From positions 246,488 through 310,487 of the forward strand of contig JAYKAV010002596.1 of assembly GCA_035582835.1 (NCBI GenBank): a stretch of DNA of 64,000 bases, given 5' to 3'. A program made the translations under genes and the position numbers. Positions 34,730 to 49,981 of this stretch are shown here, one piece after another (position 1 is the stretch's first letter; the number at the start of each line of letters is the position of its first letter). Source of the stretch: Phoebastria nigripes (lineage: Eukaryota > Chordata > Aves > Procellariiformes > Diomedeidae). Under the pieces are notes generated by a model. It did no database searches. It saw only the letters and a program-made list of their open reading frames with translations, and was not told the DNA's origin.

Positions 34730-37700
34730 CATACACAGTAAACTTCTGTCATTATATAGCTGGTTCATTAAAGTCTAGGATCTGGGACATGGACCTCTCT
34801 AATAAGACTTACACAGAGACTTAATCTAGTGAAGAAAAAAGAAAATCAGGACAAAATTAAGGCTCTGTTTTAAATTTCTGCCAATAGAAATTGAACATAG
34901 GAATGGCTCAGTATTTACTGTACACTACTGCAGATGGTATTCCTATATTCTGTTTCCTTCTTTCAAAAAATAACAGACAACCTTCTACGGCAGCTTAGAT
35001 TGCTTCAGATGTAAACAACCTAGAAAGTCTTTTCATTCACTCACAGGGATTACCTTCAGAAGAGATGTAATTTTTAAAAAACAAACAAAAAACTTCTTGC
35101 TTTAGACCACATGGAAATTCAGGCTTTTGAAACTCTGCCATAAACTTGGGAAGAAAAAAAAATATCTACCTAATGTTTCACGCTTCTGAAACATTACCAT
35201 TACTCATTCATCAGCTTTCTCAGTGAAACATCTATAAAAACTTGATGTCAATAGCTACCCTGTGATGCCATTACTATAGAGTTTGGACCATTGTACCGAA
35301 TGCAGTCCATGCACTCTACAACAGCCTAAACTACCTGAGGGCAGCAAAATTAAAGACGTGTTCAGAATTAAAGAAAGCAGCAGTTGGAAAAACCAGCCAA
35401 ACAGTGACAAAACTTTTTGAGTTAAATAGGAGACAGATTTGAATTAAATAGGCAGGATCTCAACGCCTTTAGTGAATGTAATAGCAAACACAGCTTTTCT
35501 GAAGATGGGCAAGCAGAACAGAAGTTAAAAAGAGAAAATACAGTGAAGATCACTATAGAGTAAAGAAAAAAATGTCCTTCCATAAGTAGACACATAGACA
35601 AACACACAGTTGTGACAATATGGCACACTGGGGTGGGTTTTCTGTTTTTCATTTTCTAGATCATATAATAGTGAAAAAATGCCACCACTTCAAAAATCAA
35701 AGAGCTACAGACTATGTAAGTGTCAAGTGAATGCAGGGAGGTCAGGAGAATTCTCACGAAGGATTTGACACTATGGGACAGTTTCTGACACAGTTCTTAT
35801 AGATGAAGGGAGAACAGTTTAAACATCTTGAAAACTAACAATTGTCAATGGTAGATATTCAAGCATTATATTTCTACAGATTTTTCTGTTTGAAGTCCAA
35901 TTTTATGAGTTAGGAATCTCATATCAAGCTACAGGTTTTAAATAAATTTTATTTTGTATCACTTTCTTTATTTTTTTTTACTTTTAACAGGTATTACCAC
36001 AGTGTTTGTGGTAAATCTGTTCGTGATTTTAATGATGCACTATTAAACTGAAGTGTCTGTACTGAGGTATCCGGGTTTTTCTAAAATAAAACACACCAAA
36101 ACCTGCAGACATAAAGAACACTAGACCAACCAGGAAGTTTAGTCAGTAAAAATCTTTTGAAGAACAATGTTTTGTGTCCACTTCTTAAAATAATGTATGT
36201 TGTAATAGGATTTTCTCAAGAGCTAGCATAAATCTTTTTTAAAAACATAAATTAATTCTATCTTCATTTACTCATAAACTTTCTACAAAAAGTAATGTTT
36301 GATTGAAGCAGCATTTTACTATACAAAAAAATCCTTCTTCTCATCTATAAATCTACAGACTGTTACGATTTTTTCAATGCTTTCATGCATCTGAATGCAA
36401 AGGTAATTTTTCAGATATTGTCAGTTCTGCTCACTTTTTAATTTTGAACGAATTCCCATTGTACATTTCTGAATTTGCAGTAGGTCAAAGTACTAACAGC
36501 TTTACCATGTACTTCTTTCTAAGTGTCATAAATATATTTTTTTATCATAAGCCAGAATATAAATTTCAGTAGTCAGTTAAAGCAGTATAGACTGAGGAAA
36601 GATCAAAAATAAGTTAAAAAGAAGGGCATCTTTAGTCACTGACATATCTCAGTTTGTAAGATTTTTTAATGAGACCTCATTTATTAATATTACTAAAACA
36701 ATAACTTTAGTATTATGGATATTGTTTATATTACATTAATTCCCACTAACTATTTCTGTTTAAAAAGCAAACATCACCACTGGAGNGTTTGACTCTAAAA
36801 TATGTAGTATTTAACAAATAAAATAATTGGCTAAAAAGAAAAACAGAGAANATTTACTTCTTTATACACTGGAAAACAGTGCAAAGTCATGAAAAATTTT
36901 ATAGGAAAGGTGATAAAACTGCTGATAATACTACTCTACAACAGGAGGAGTACAAATGTGTTCAACACTCTGGCATTGATAGCTTCTTGAATTGACCTCA
37001 TTTTTTAGAATNTTTAATAGAGGTAGCAATGTTAAAAAGTTATAGAGCCAAACAACATAATCAAGCGCTATTTCAGATTTTATTTTGGTCCCAATGGTCC
37101 CAGGACCATTGAGNCTGTTGCTATTACTCTATATATTTATTCTGGTCCTTTCCAGAGACAACCTGCTTCATTGTAAAGACAGCCAGATGAACTGCATACC
37201 CCAAGCTGCCAAGGAGGAGCCCAACATATTATGGTAAAATTTTGGGAGCTTATGTGAATAACTAGCTTTTAAACTTCAGCTGATGAGCAGTTTCCCTGGG
37301 CAGCTGTCCTTACTATGACAGTGAATTACAGAGAGAAGGGCAAAGGAGAGCACATTAACTGATACATCCACTCCAGCTGATTTTGCCAGTCTACCAAGTG
37401 AGATAAAAATCACCACGTAGAGTCACCACCATCAAGAAAAGCTGAATTTTCTCTCTGCTTGGCTAGTTAAAACCTGGAGCTACACTGTGACCATTTACAG
37501 AAAGGGGAAAGAGGAATAAATATTTAATGGTATCACTGGTGTCTTCTCTCCTCCCTTGAAAATAACAAACAGAGAAACAAACAAAAACCCCACCACTCCA
37601 TCGCAGCATCAAAGAAAAACCCATTTGTTCTCCAGGACTGATCAGTTACCCTTTTCCATATTCCTGCCAACAACATCTTCTAACCAAAAATGCTGGATCA

Positions 37701-40700
37701 CCCAAACTTGGGGTGCAGAACAAAGTTAGATGAAAAGGTTATGTGAAAAGCCGGACTGAAGAATTTTGGTAGAAAAGGAATATATAAAAATGTTTAATGA
37801 TGGAAAGAAAACCAATAAAGGCAAACAGCACAGCGCTGAAGTCATAGAACTGGGAAGCAAAAATATTTAGGTAAACAATTCTGACTTTTATGGCATAGTT
37901 TAACTTGGCACATAAAACTGTTTGAGAGAACAGTTATACCATTCTGTTTTAATAAATTATTCTTGTAAATACTGTGATTTTATTGTTGTTTAGATGTCTT
38001 CATGTTCATTTCTATGGGACAAAGGCATTTGACATATTACTTTTTGCAGTATCTACTGATTAAAATTTGGACAGACTTTAGCTAATGTGCTAGGTATTAA
38101 GTATTCACAAATGCCTCTTACATACTATTACACTATTACTATTCCCATGCAAACACTTTATGCATGGGAAAAATGTAGATGTCTGGCCTGAGTCTTTCTT
38201 CTTGGGTTTCATCTTATATCAGCACAAAAAAAATTGGTGCTAATTATTTCTTGAGACTTGATTATTAGTTATATAATAGCCCAAGGCACAGCTTTGGACA
38301 TTCAGTTCCTCCCTCCTAGCCATTGATACTCAGCAGTGGCCTGTGTCTCTTCTTATGAAGCAAACAAAACACAAAAATTTCTATTAAATTGTGTGACTTT
38401 ACATCTTTAATTGATGTTCTCTCTAGTTTTAGTTTATTTCACCTTTTGGCAACTGTTACTCCAAGTGTCTCATCCATTCTGCAGTACTGATGTCTGCTTT
38501 CAGTAGCTAATATTTCTGAAATTCATCAGTACCCCCCATTTCTAAAAAATTGCTGGTAATAGTGCCACTGGCTTATCATGAATAATCATCCCCTCTGACA
38601 TGACAAACCAGCTCTAACAGGAAAGCTATTACTTTGAAACAAATTCTATTGCATTGAAACATTCTCAGTAGTAAAGAATCTCAGCAGATTATTAAAGCTT
38701 GTTCAATTCCGAACAAGGAGAAGTGAAACCTTTGTGTCTTTCTCAGGTTGAATCAGTCATGTTCTCTTTATTAAATATTAGATAATAGCAGTGTCTTACC
38801 TAACAAAATTTTCAGGTGGGAGGTGCTTTTTTTGTAAGTCTTTAAACACTGTGTACTTTGATTTTCATTTTAGAATTAAAAAAAAAAATCATTTGATCCT
38901 CTTGACACCTTAGTATAAATATTAAAGAGCTCACTTTTTTTTTAATCTTTTTTTTTTTTCCTAAACCAAAGAAAGACAAGTTATTGTGTTGTTGGTTACT
39001 GATTCCCTGCTTCTTTGAAGTAATTGAAAAGGTCTGCTTATAACAGAGGAAAGACTGATACAGAGACAGGCTTTTTCATGGGAAGCATTATGAAAAAGTT
39101 TGATTTCAGTATATATATGCATGTGTGTGAATGCATCAAAACAGATAGACTGATAGATAGATACTAAGGCAGGCAAAGCACATACGTATAATGATTCCCT
39201 AGGAAACTAAAATATTCTTTCTAATACTCCACACTGATCAGTGTCATAAGGAAATGCTCAGTCTCATCCCACATAAAGTGTAGGAGTTGTTCATAAGAAG
39301 GAAGACTTTTCTAGTAGTTTGGGAAGTCAGAGAGTGGCTTTGCATTGTTGTATATTAAGATTAAAATATTTACTCCTTGCAGAAAGTGGGATTCGGGGAA
39401 TCTAAAAAAGGACTGCAATACAAGTCCTTCCAGAAAAACTTGGAGGGTTCCTTCCTTCAAAGGTTGTGAATATTTTCTCACAGCAGTTTTGAGGAAGTCC
39501 TGGGTGTATTGAACACACCAGCCACAATATCGGTGGAAACCTTAAGGACACATGTGGCAATTTTGTTTTGCTACTAGGGGATTATATTTTAAGATCTATG
39601 TTTAGTCCCTAGATTACAAGAGAAACAGCATTGTTTGATCCCTCTAGCTGACAAGCAGAATCATACTACAAATGTGTAGTATATTGTTTCATCGTGCTTA
39701 TTCTGAGGCAAGAACATGGAATTTGGATTGAGTTTTGGTAAAAAAAAACACAGAAAAGTGGGGCATGGTAGAAGACTGCACCAGAGTCAAAAAGCTTTGA
39801 CTATCAAAGATCCTGTCTCAGAGGAGATGTGACGACCTTCTGTGGCACTGTCTGTTCAGTGATAGTTGGTGCAGTTGGAAGCAGAACTGATTGGAATGTT
39901 TGGCTGTAACTTTTTATTTTTGTTTCTGCCATATAATAAAAATTTGTTACATCAAATCTTCTTTGAATGTATATCCAAATAACATTTTTATTAAGGTTTC
40001 TTAGTGTCAACATGAACTTCTGGTCCAACTAAAAATGACATCCCATGTAATAGCTAGCTGTTCACAGTAATTACTGGGATATACAAAACTCGATTTCAAG
40101 TCCTCATTCTCTGTGTTCTCCCAGTTTATGTGTCCTGCAGAGTACTGGACATAGGTTACTTGCCAGTCAGCTTCACACTCATATCTTCTAGGGTGTCTTA
40201 GCTCTCATGTAAGTTGTTACTTAGGATCAAAGCCAAATTTGCGGACCTCTATATTTTGTTTCTGTAAAAGCAGATTTGTTTTCCAGCCTTAATTTTATGT
40301 CCAGTGTATCCAGAATCCTCTGACTGCTGAATGCAGTCCAGGGGTTTAAGTCATCTTTATGTTCCAGTACTGACATTTATTCTTCTTTCATCTGCTTACA
40401 AATGAGATACAAAGAGCAGAATTTGATTANATGTGGGTGTTTACAATGTCCTAACAGCAAGGCTCCTGTTATTATCAGTGGAGTGCTGGACAATAGATTC
40501 AGCGGTGCTTCGTCATGTACATCAGACTACAATCAAATAAACTGACTCCATATAGTCTCTGTTGGCTATAACACAGATTTAAATACTTAGATCAACTTAG
40601 ACACCTGCTCTGCAGATGCCTAATGTCAAGTGAAGGAATCCTGGCTAAGACACATCTGCCATTTAGTCCTTTCCAATGATTATACTGATGCCTTTTTTCT

Positions 40701-41962
40701 TCCCAAGCAAGACAAGGACAGGAGTAAAATCAGGCAAAAGTGGGCAATTGCTTAGAATCCTCACTATTTACTTGTAATTACACCTGTAAGGTTCACAGTG
40801 CTTTCTTTTCCTCTGCCTTTCCCGAAGGAGATGAGGGCCAGCTACCTGAGCAGTGCATACTCACTTAACATCTGGTCTCCATTTCCTACTTGCACATTAC
40901 AACACATAGTTGCCATCATTGCTGCCATCACTGTACTATGCACAGAGGAATGCAAGATGGCCAGCACTGCAAGGAGAAATCTGTCAGCATTTTCCATCAG
41001 TACTAACTGAAGGCATCACACCTTGTTGGTAATGGCAGGAGCATCAAGCTGTTTTTTTCATCTCCCTCCCCCTGTAACAGATTCCTCCCAGATCCAAGAG
41101 ATGCAGAAGGTAAGTAGGCTGCTCATCTGCTCTCTTCCTCTGTAGGACAGGGAGATGCAGGTAATCCCAGGACAGAGTCTCAAATCCTAAAATCAGACTT
41201 CTATGTGCACAGGGTTGAGTTGATGGAGAGAGGGCAGTGAAGAAGGAGAGAACAGTGTGTAATAGCAATACTGCTTAACCAGCTCTTCAAGAGAAACATG
41301 ACGAAAATTGTATCAGCTCCACAATTGGTGCAAATGAATGCTCTGCACTGGGTTCCTTTTTAGAGTGCCCCAGCTCACATTACATCAGTGAGCAACAGCA
41401 ACAGCTTTAAGGGAACAACCATAAGCATTTGAACAAGGCCTAGAGATCAAGAATAGTACTCACTGAAAAACATCTTAACAGTAACCCTCTGTCTTCCTCT
41501 TTCCCACACAAAATATCTCTCTTCTTTTTGTTACAAAACTTCTGTATCTGTGCAAAATGTGATGCAATAATGAATTTTAATTAGTGCTTAGTGTGCCAAT
41601 AGAAGTTTCTACAGGAGTGAGGAGTGGTATATTCTTTTCTCTCTTATTTACTATCTCTATAATTAGGACTATGTGATTATGCTATTAGTGCAGTGAAACG
41701 AAAATGGAATCCACACCCAGTATGAATAATTTACCCAGTCTGCATGGAAATTACAGAATTTTCAAACAAAAAGTAATTATATTTTTCTGTCTCTCTTAAT
41801 TACTTTGTTGTAATTTGAGGGATGTGACTAAGTTATTAATGCAGTGTAATAAGCTGAAATCAATGCACAGTGAACCTAACAACTTTTAAAAAATAGCACT
41901 TCTTGGATGTAAAGGATGTGTTGACTTTGTTGAATTACTGTGGCAAACTGCATATGATTTAT
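34730..41962. other. AT-rich intronic stretch
   Basis: It includes a short inverted repeat at 37092-37111 (CAATGGTCC / GGACCATTG, 2-base spacer). No gene or mobile element is recognised. Confidence 0.55.
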
Positions 41963-41974
41963 GGGGGGGGGGGG
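41963..41974. repeat. G12 homopolymer
   Basis: Twelve consecutive G on the plus strand in AT-rich DNA. Confidence 0.95.
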
Positions 41975-44900
41975 TGTGGAATATAACTGCTGCTCAGTGT
42001 ATTCAAAAATCCAGACTGCTAGGCTATAATTGTGTGCTACTAAGACAGTGTAATTGTTAATATCGGAAAGGCTCTTTGAATATGTAATATGAAGTGATAT
42101 ATCAAGACTAAACATTGTTATCATGATTTGGGTTGATTAATAGAGTAACTCTTAGAACTCAGAAAACGTAAAGATAGCAGATCTCCATTTAAAGAAGCTG
42201 AGTATCTCTATGCCTGGATTCTGCAACTGTTTTCAAAGCTTAAAACTTCATTAAAGCTCTCTGAAAGTTCAGCATATGTGCAATAAGAAAATTCAGAGAG
42301 GACTTCTCAGTACTTCAAAAACAAACAAATCATGGGGACCACTCCAAGATGTTACCTTCGAAAAGAATCATGCTAGAGTACACTGCATTTGTACTTGTCT
42401 GAAAAATGCTTATAAGAACTTAAAGAGGAAATAAGAACTAATTTTAATTGTGATTTAATTTTTTTTTTAAGTGACACTGGACTTAATGTATTAAACACCA
42501 AATGAAACCCATCCATTAGCTATACTTTAGAATAGGAGATTAGATACCCAAGGATGTGTCCTAATATTCAGAAATGCTGAGAATAAGGCAGCTCCCAATA
42601 AGAATCAGACTGTTCATTTATATGAATAATCAATATATTTTTAGATTTCATTTACAAAATGTGGGACACTCTCTCTAGATTTTATTTCCTTTTTTCACTT
42701 TAGGATTCTGTTCACAAAACAAGTTCACAAAAATTGTTCACTTGCTCACAAAAAAACCCCTGTGATAGTCCAGCAGAAATTGTAAAAAAAAGAAAAAAAA
42801 CCCAACCCTATCCATGTAATAAAATGTATACTTTAATAACATTGAGGTATATTTCAAAATTATATTCAGAATGGAGAAAATCAGAAGATTTAACTTTCTT
42901 CCTTTCTTTGTACTTCATTCCCTTATCAATACTTCATAAAAAATCTGTATTTTTTTCTTCTTTACAATATTTTGTCAAAGAAGACCAATCATTAATTGTG
43001 GGTAACGTCTTCCTAGATGATCCTATTCAGCAAAACAATTAAGCACATTCTCAACATGAGACATTCTATCCTGCTTTGCGTGTAAATTTGATTAATATTT
43101 TGCTTATGTAAATCTGTAATCCTAAATGTTCGTAGGGGTAATGACCCCATGCGGAGTAATAAACAGCAAGAATAATTGAAATAATCTATTTAAAGAGTTC
43201 ATGCCTCTATGAAATTATGAATTGATTTTTTTCCTGAAAACAGGAGTAAATTAAAACAACTTGTTTCTTTCAATTCACGAGCAATTAAAGCTTCTGTTTT
43301 TATAAAGATATAAGATATAGACTTTATTTTCATTTGAAATCCATAAACATTGAAGGTCCCAATATTATATTAAACCCATACTTTGGAAAAAATATCAGGT
43401 AACTCCAGCCTGCTTAACAGATTTCCTTCTGAGTGTTAAGTACTGTACTTAAAATTAAATACATCACAGTTTTTAAAATAACACAGCACCCAATTTGTGC
43501 CATCATTAAAATGCATTCCTTTCACAAGCATTTTTGCACAAATATTCTCTTTGACTTATCTTAATGTACTATGTAACAATACAAGAAAAATTAAAATAAA
43601 ATTATAATACTTATTAAAAGCTTCTATATATCCTTACCTTTGATAATTAATTTTACTTAGGACACCAAATACTAAAATTCCCACAAAAGGGGAAAATTGT
43701 AAACATTACTATATTTGCATTATTTTATGATGGACAATATTTTAATATCTTGGTAAGCTTATCTGTTTTGATTTTTGCTACTTTATTTTGTTTCTTTAAG
43801 TATTTGCTTCATTCAGTTACTCCAGTTTTTTATTTTTTCAGTATTTGTTTCTAGCTTCTGCACGCATTCTTTTCTTACTCTAGTCTTCATTGCAATAAAT
43901 TGCAATACTGTTTTTTTCTGCTTCAATTTTTTTCCACATTTTTTGACAATTTGTTTAAATACTATTTCTCTAATCTTTCTTGAGATCACTGTGTAAAATG
44001 AAAAAAGTGGAGATAAGTAGCTTTAGGAATAAGATAAAAGAAAATATTAATTGATTGTCAACAACAATTGCTTTTAAAATATATCATCAGAGAAAACATC
44101 ACTTGATCTGTCTTTAAAACTTCATGTTATGGGAATTTATTGCCTACTTAAGCTAGTAACCTTTCTGTGGCTTGCATTACCTGCTACAGGGGAAGATGAC
44201 ATTGAGATATTGTAGAGAAACATGCTGGAATATTCCATCTGGCTGAATTACAAGATTTGCAAAATGTCTAAGGAATAATGCAGAAACATTAGCTACAGTT
44301 ACCCTTCTCATCAGTCTGTAGATGTCAAAAAAAATTAAGTCTTAACAACAGGTAAATATAATCATATCCCTGTGAGTTTTACACTTCAATGAGTGACCCA
44401 GAATCAGGAAGATTATTACAGCTAATGAGCTCAAGAAAGATGAAAAAATACTCACGGATTTACACTGAGCTCACACTGGGTTCACAAATTATGACATTCC
44501 TGGTCACTTTTCTCTTTAATTTTCTCTAACTTAATGTTTCTTGGGATTCGTTACGGCAAAATATTTATATAAAAAGTTAGAGAAAGGAGTTTGTACATCA
44601 TATCATTAATTCATGAGGATCAGACCTAAATGATTACAGAATGACATAGCTACATTGACTTTGAGCTAAGATAACCATACCACCTGAAGATCTAGACTTA
44701 GGAAAAAAAGAGAAGGAAAGCCACTACAGCTCTACACAATGGTATCTATAAAGTGCATTGCCTTTCAAACATCTGAAAATGTCTCATTAAAAAAAAAAAA
44801 AAAATTCTCCGAGATAAAGGACAGGAAAGTCCTACCTGCAAAATCAGCAGAACACTTCTGAATGAAATGTGCTTTCCTTTTCTGCCACTAGTATTTTTTT

Positions 44901-47900
44901 TCTCCTTTATTACAGTACAAAATACACTGTAAAATATTTGTTTCGCTATTGCAATTAAAATATATTTACAATGAGACAGGACAAGGAGGAGACTGTGTGT
45001 TGCAGTTTTTACAGGGTCTGGGTGTAAGGACTTCAATAGTAATTAGAACGTTTACATTAGATTTGGAAGACCTCCATTCAAAACAGGCTCACTGGGTAAC
45101 TTCCATGCCCCTCACCCCACCCCTTCACTTTCAGAAACAGAAAGCAAACAAAAATAGTCATATATTATTCAGTTTATTTGTTTTGCAGGAAGATTGGTAT
45201 GAAATTCTCTGTTAATTTTAATTTTCAAATGAAATTGACAGCTAAGGTGCAGTGAATTAGATAACATTATCATTTCAGCAAGACTACTAAGCAAAACTGG
45301 TAACTCAACTATTCATACTTCAGTGTTTGGAAAACTGATGAAAACAATCATGAAAGTCATGGTATTCAGAAGAGCACAATCCACACAGTGTCAATGGAGC
45401 AAGTTAACACAACCTGGACTACGAGAAAAACAAAGAAAAATTGTGTCTGAAGACTACGGAGTCATCAAAATAGTGTCACAGAAGAGAAACAGTAGGTATG
45501 ACTTACCTGAATGCCTAAAAAGCTTTGGACAAAGTCCTTCACAAAAACCTTTTAAAGACCATAAATTGAGCAGCAAATCAGGGTGAAAGATAGCATGTTG
45601 GTACAGATGGAGGTAAGGTGGTGAGTGGAAGTACATTATTAATCATGCTTATTATGGCAGCATCTAAGAACAAGGCAAAAATTGAATTTCATTGTTCTAA
45701 CTTCCTATGAACACAGAATACCTTAGAAAGTTTACCTACCTGTATTAGACTGTAAGTTGTGTGGAGCGATAAGAATGGAGAGAAAGAACACTCTGTACTG
45801 CAACTCTTTGTTTTTGTTTGGTTTTTTTTTTTAAATGGCTAATGATTTTGGAAAAGGGTAAAGGAAGAGGTATCAGAATTTTACAGTGATGAAATCATTT
45901 GAGAGATTCAAAGATGGAAAAGGCCAGGAGGATGTTTGTAAGGACCATAAAAAAGCATTTGAGAAAATGACAGTGAGTGAAAAGGGACATAGCTTGATTT
46001 GATTTAACACACTTCTAAGTGAAAAGTAACTGGTTTAAAATTAATGGAAAAAAAACAGAAGACAACCTGGACATCTTTTTGTTTATCTAAATAAAATCTC
46101 ACCTATACTGAAGCAATGATCTAAAATTATTAAAAAAAAAAAAAAAAAAAAAAAAAAGGCTGATCCCACAAAATTCATGTAATGCTGTTATTTTGAATCA
46201 ATGTACCTGAAAGTTCTTCCCCTGAAGTACTAAATCACATCCTCCTCTGGCATGCATTAGAATAAATCCAATGAAGTCAAGCAAGTTACAGTGGTATAAG
46301 GCAGCTGATAACTGTTCAACTGCATTCATAAACAGAAAGAATACAGGAACAACCAGAAAAAAATGTGCAGAGACAACGTGAGACTGAATGAAAGGAGGCA
46401 ATTTAAAAGAGATAAGTAAAAATGGGATATATAAAATGATGGAGTGATGAAATGATAGGTCAGACAGTTCAGACAAGATGCTCTGGATTGATTATTTTGC
46501 CTAATTCTTGAGTATTAAAAGAAGAGAATTATACATTGTAAAGTTCCAAAAGCACATTCAGTTTAACCAGTGTGTTCTGTAGAAATTGTTCACACAAGAA
46601 AATACTTAGCACATGAATTTACTAAAAATGCAAGATAAGCTATCTCAACGGAAAGAAAAGAATTCCCACAATTACATTACATAGGCGTACAAGCAGTCAA
46701 GTTCTAGATGCTAATACCTACAACTACATTATGTGATTATGAAATTACAGCCACTGAATTTTCTTTCCTGGTATAACTTCTCTAGCTCTATCATTTCTAA
46801 GATTAAAAAAGATACCAAAGCCTTTTCTTCAGAAATCTTTTCCTTTCTTAAACCTACAAAACCCTTTTGGATGAACTACTAACTGAAGCTGCAGTTGAAC
46901 AGGCAGAATTTAGCCCCATCACAAAGTGCTCTAGAGACAACCTTTCCATGTTTTATTCGTTCCTTTCCCAACTACACAATGATAATGAGTATGAAATTAT
47001 ACGGTTTAAATAATAAATGGAACATACTTATTGTGACTACATCAAAGTCTCTGAATCTCTGTGTATTTTCTTGTTAATCAATTTAGAGAAAAATGATGGA
47101 ATAAACTACCAGTTTATATACGTTTCTCCTATATTTCTCCTATATTTCTTCTCTATATTAAAGTGATACCACATCACTATACCAGATTACAGACTTACTT
47201 TGATGGCTGTCACTGTCATTTTAAGATCTGCAGCATTTATTTCTTTCAGATTTAATTTTTATTAGTAAATATTGTGTTGGTTTTTTGGGTTATGATTCCT
47301 TTTTTGTTAACCAAATACACTGATCTATATTTTTCTAGACAACTTTCCTGTATACACACACAGGTGCCTTCTCTTTTCCTTGCTATGGCATACAATGCCT
47401 CCCAACCAAACAGTATAGGTTCTCACTGATGGCCTCTCATGCAAGGAAAGAAATAAAGAATAGAGGAAAGAACTTCTGGTATTGGCTGAAATAATAGGAA
47501 AACTCGTACCTCTGACTGCATCCAGATTCTCATAAACATATGTGAGAAAATCAAATGTTATGCTATAACAACATTTTCCCTTCCTATAAAATCTTGATGA
47601 GGTCTAATACGCTTTTTTCAAAAACACGTATTTTCAAAAATGGGTAAGATTTGACCTTTTCAGTATGAATAACTTTGAACTGGATTGTGAACCTGCTGTC
47701 AGTATTATCTTTCTACAACTCCTTCTCTGGTTTGAAAGAGAGAGAAAAAAACAACTGGTTTGAAGGTCCCGTAGAACAGCAATATTTTTGTTTTGCTTTC
47801 TCTCCAAATAATAATTCCACCAATGAACCATGATAAAGACATCCAGCTCATATCTTCCTACACAAAAACAATAGACATCAACATTACTATTCATCATATT

Positions 47901-49981
47901 TTTTCTTATGCTATTACTGTTTTGATTTATTTTTACTCAAGAGGAGATGCAGCACTTTAATTCAAAACTGAATGTGAAAATATTGTCAGAGAGCTCAATG
48001 GTGTTAAGCTTGACAGGTTGCTTACATTATTTTGTCATCACTGTTAATTTTCAAAATATTTATTGAGCTGAAACAGCAGTTTTGTTTCTATGAATTAGAA
48101 TTTTTAATGCAGTAAATACAGTAAATTATACAAAAAAATCAGTAGAAAATTATTTACTAGAGAAACAAAAATATCTGACATGTTAGAAATTGTATTGCAA
48201 AAATATTTCTGCTCAGCATTGCATACAAGATTTATTCACAGAAGTGTTCCTCCAGATAAAATTACTGTTACTCAGATAAGGAAAATTATATATTAACATA
48301 ATTCTTTCTATCATTATAAACCTTAAGATTGGAAGGGACTTTTTGCCTTTATAGACTGACTCCTCTAAAAAGATCCAGTCTTTATTTGTTTGGAAGGTGT
48401 TTTTTTTGTGGGGTGGTGGAGGGGTTAATGCCACCAAGCACTTGCATTTTTCCTGATAAGTTCACAAGTCCAAACAGGCCCAGTAGCTTAAAAAAAAAAA
48501 AAAAAAAAAAGCCCTATGTTTCTAATTTGGAAGAACCTACATTTTCCTCCCAAATGAAAAAAACCCACACATAAAACTCCCCCACAAACAACAACAACAA
48601 CAAAACTCCTTTAGGATAAGTTTTCAAGCTTACTTTCAATTTTAAGGTAGAAGGTAGCCTTTGCATTTCTGCAGGATTTTTTTCCTACAATATTTGTTAT
48701 TGTTTTTTGTTCATAAAAATTCAGGCACATATCAAGATAGAGTAGCAACAGAACTTTATTTTTATATGAGTTTATGACCTGCAAGTTAGACATATATATA
48801 TCTCACACAGGAAGTTTTATTTTGTAAGAGGTACAATGAACAGAAAACTGTTTTTTTTTAATATTGACCAAATATCAATCACTTACTAAAGCCAAGCTTT
48901 CTCCCCATTCCACACCATTTAGTTTGCCNTTAGCAGTCTCATCTAAATAATATAAAAGGATTTTTAATTCAAGTATTAATTCCTTCATGCTGATAGACTA
49001 TTTTTTTTTTTCCTAAAGAGGCAAATTATTTAAAACATTTCAAGGATGATGATGTTCCTCAAAGAAAATGGCAGGGTCATCTTTGAACATTTAGAATTCA
49101 TTGATCTCATCCCAAAAAATGTTTTTGCTTATGATGATAGTGCCTCATTAATTATGAGCCAAAGGAATTATGGAAATAACCTAGATTTCCATTTTAATTC
49201 TTCATGGAATTGATATATTAAGTAGCTAATGGAAATAATCCTGCATTTTAAAAATTTAAGAATAATTTGTATGTTACAATATACAAAGTCTTGAACAATT
49301 TCTGTTAGTTCTAAGAAACATTTTTCTTGGTTCAATAGTTGTAAAAATGTAACTTACACAAGTTTGCAAGAGTGAGTTCAGTCTCCTTTTTAATTATCAT
49401 ACTATAGCCATAGAGAAAATTTCCACTTATATTATGTTTCTTTAAAAATACCATGCTATGTTTCTTTCCACTTTAGCAATAATTCATTAAATCAAATGTC
49501 TGCTTTGGAAACACACAGCTACCTCATGTGGCTCTGTCGGTTTCCCATGTAGCTTCTCTGCTATAGTTTAGCCATTCTGAACTTTATAAAGCACTTCATG
49601 GGAGGGTTAGAGCTTTTGCTGTTATTCTAAGTTTTACTGAAAAATCTAGCAGAAATGCAAAATTAAAATGTTAGTCCTGTGATTTCAATTATTTCTCTTT
49701 CCATCCAACTCCATTATTATTTTGAACACCCTCCAGAAAGAACTTAATTTGCCTGTAAAATGTGCCCAACTCCTAATAGGAAAGTCATTTCTGAGTTATG
49801 GCTAATATGATCTCATTGGTTATTTATCAGCCTTTCTAGACTTTCTTGCTTTAAACTGAAAGTTTCACAATGTTCCACTTAAGAACAAAATGTCATTTCA
49901 AAATCTTGCATCTTCTTGAAAAAAGAAAAAGGTGTTTTGTGGCCAGATTTGCTTACCTCTGAGCTGGTTTTCTAAGCATAG
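41975..49981. other. AT-rich intronic stretch with poly-A runs
   Basis: A runs are at 44789-44804, 46132-46157 and 48490-48510. The upstream flanks show no recognisable gene, so I do not call retropseudogenes. The 87-codon plus frame at 45323-45586 has no known domain. Confidence 0.55.

Noticed and set aside
45323..45586. 87-codon plus-strand frame rich in Lys and Ser
   Set aside because: No domain, no splice context and opposite strand to CSMD3; it fits chance in AT-rich DNA.
48325..48480. Possible decayed CR1 3' end (TTAAGATTGGAAGGGAC)
   Set aside because: Only about 17 bases resemble CR1; the rest does not align by eye.
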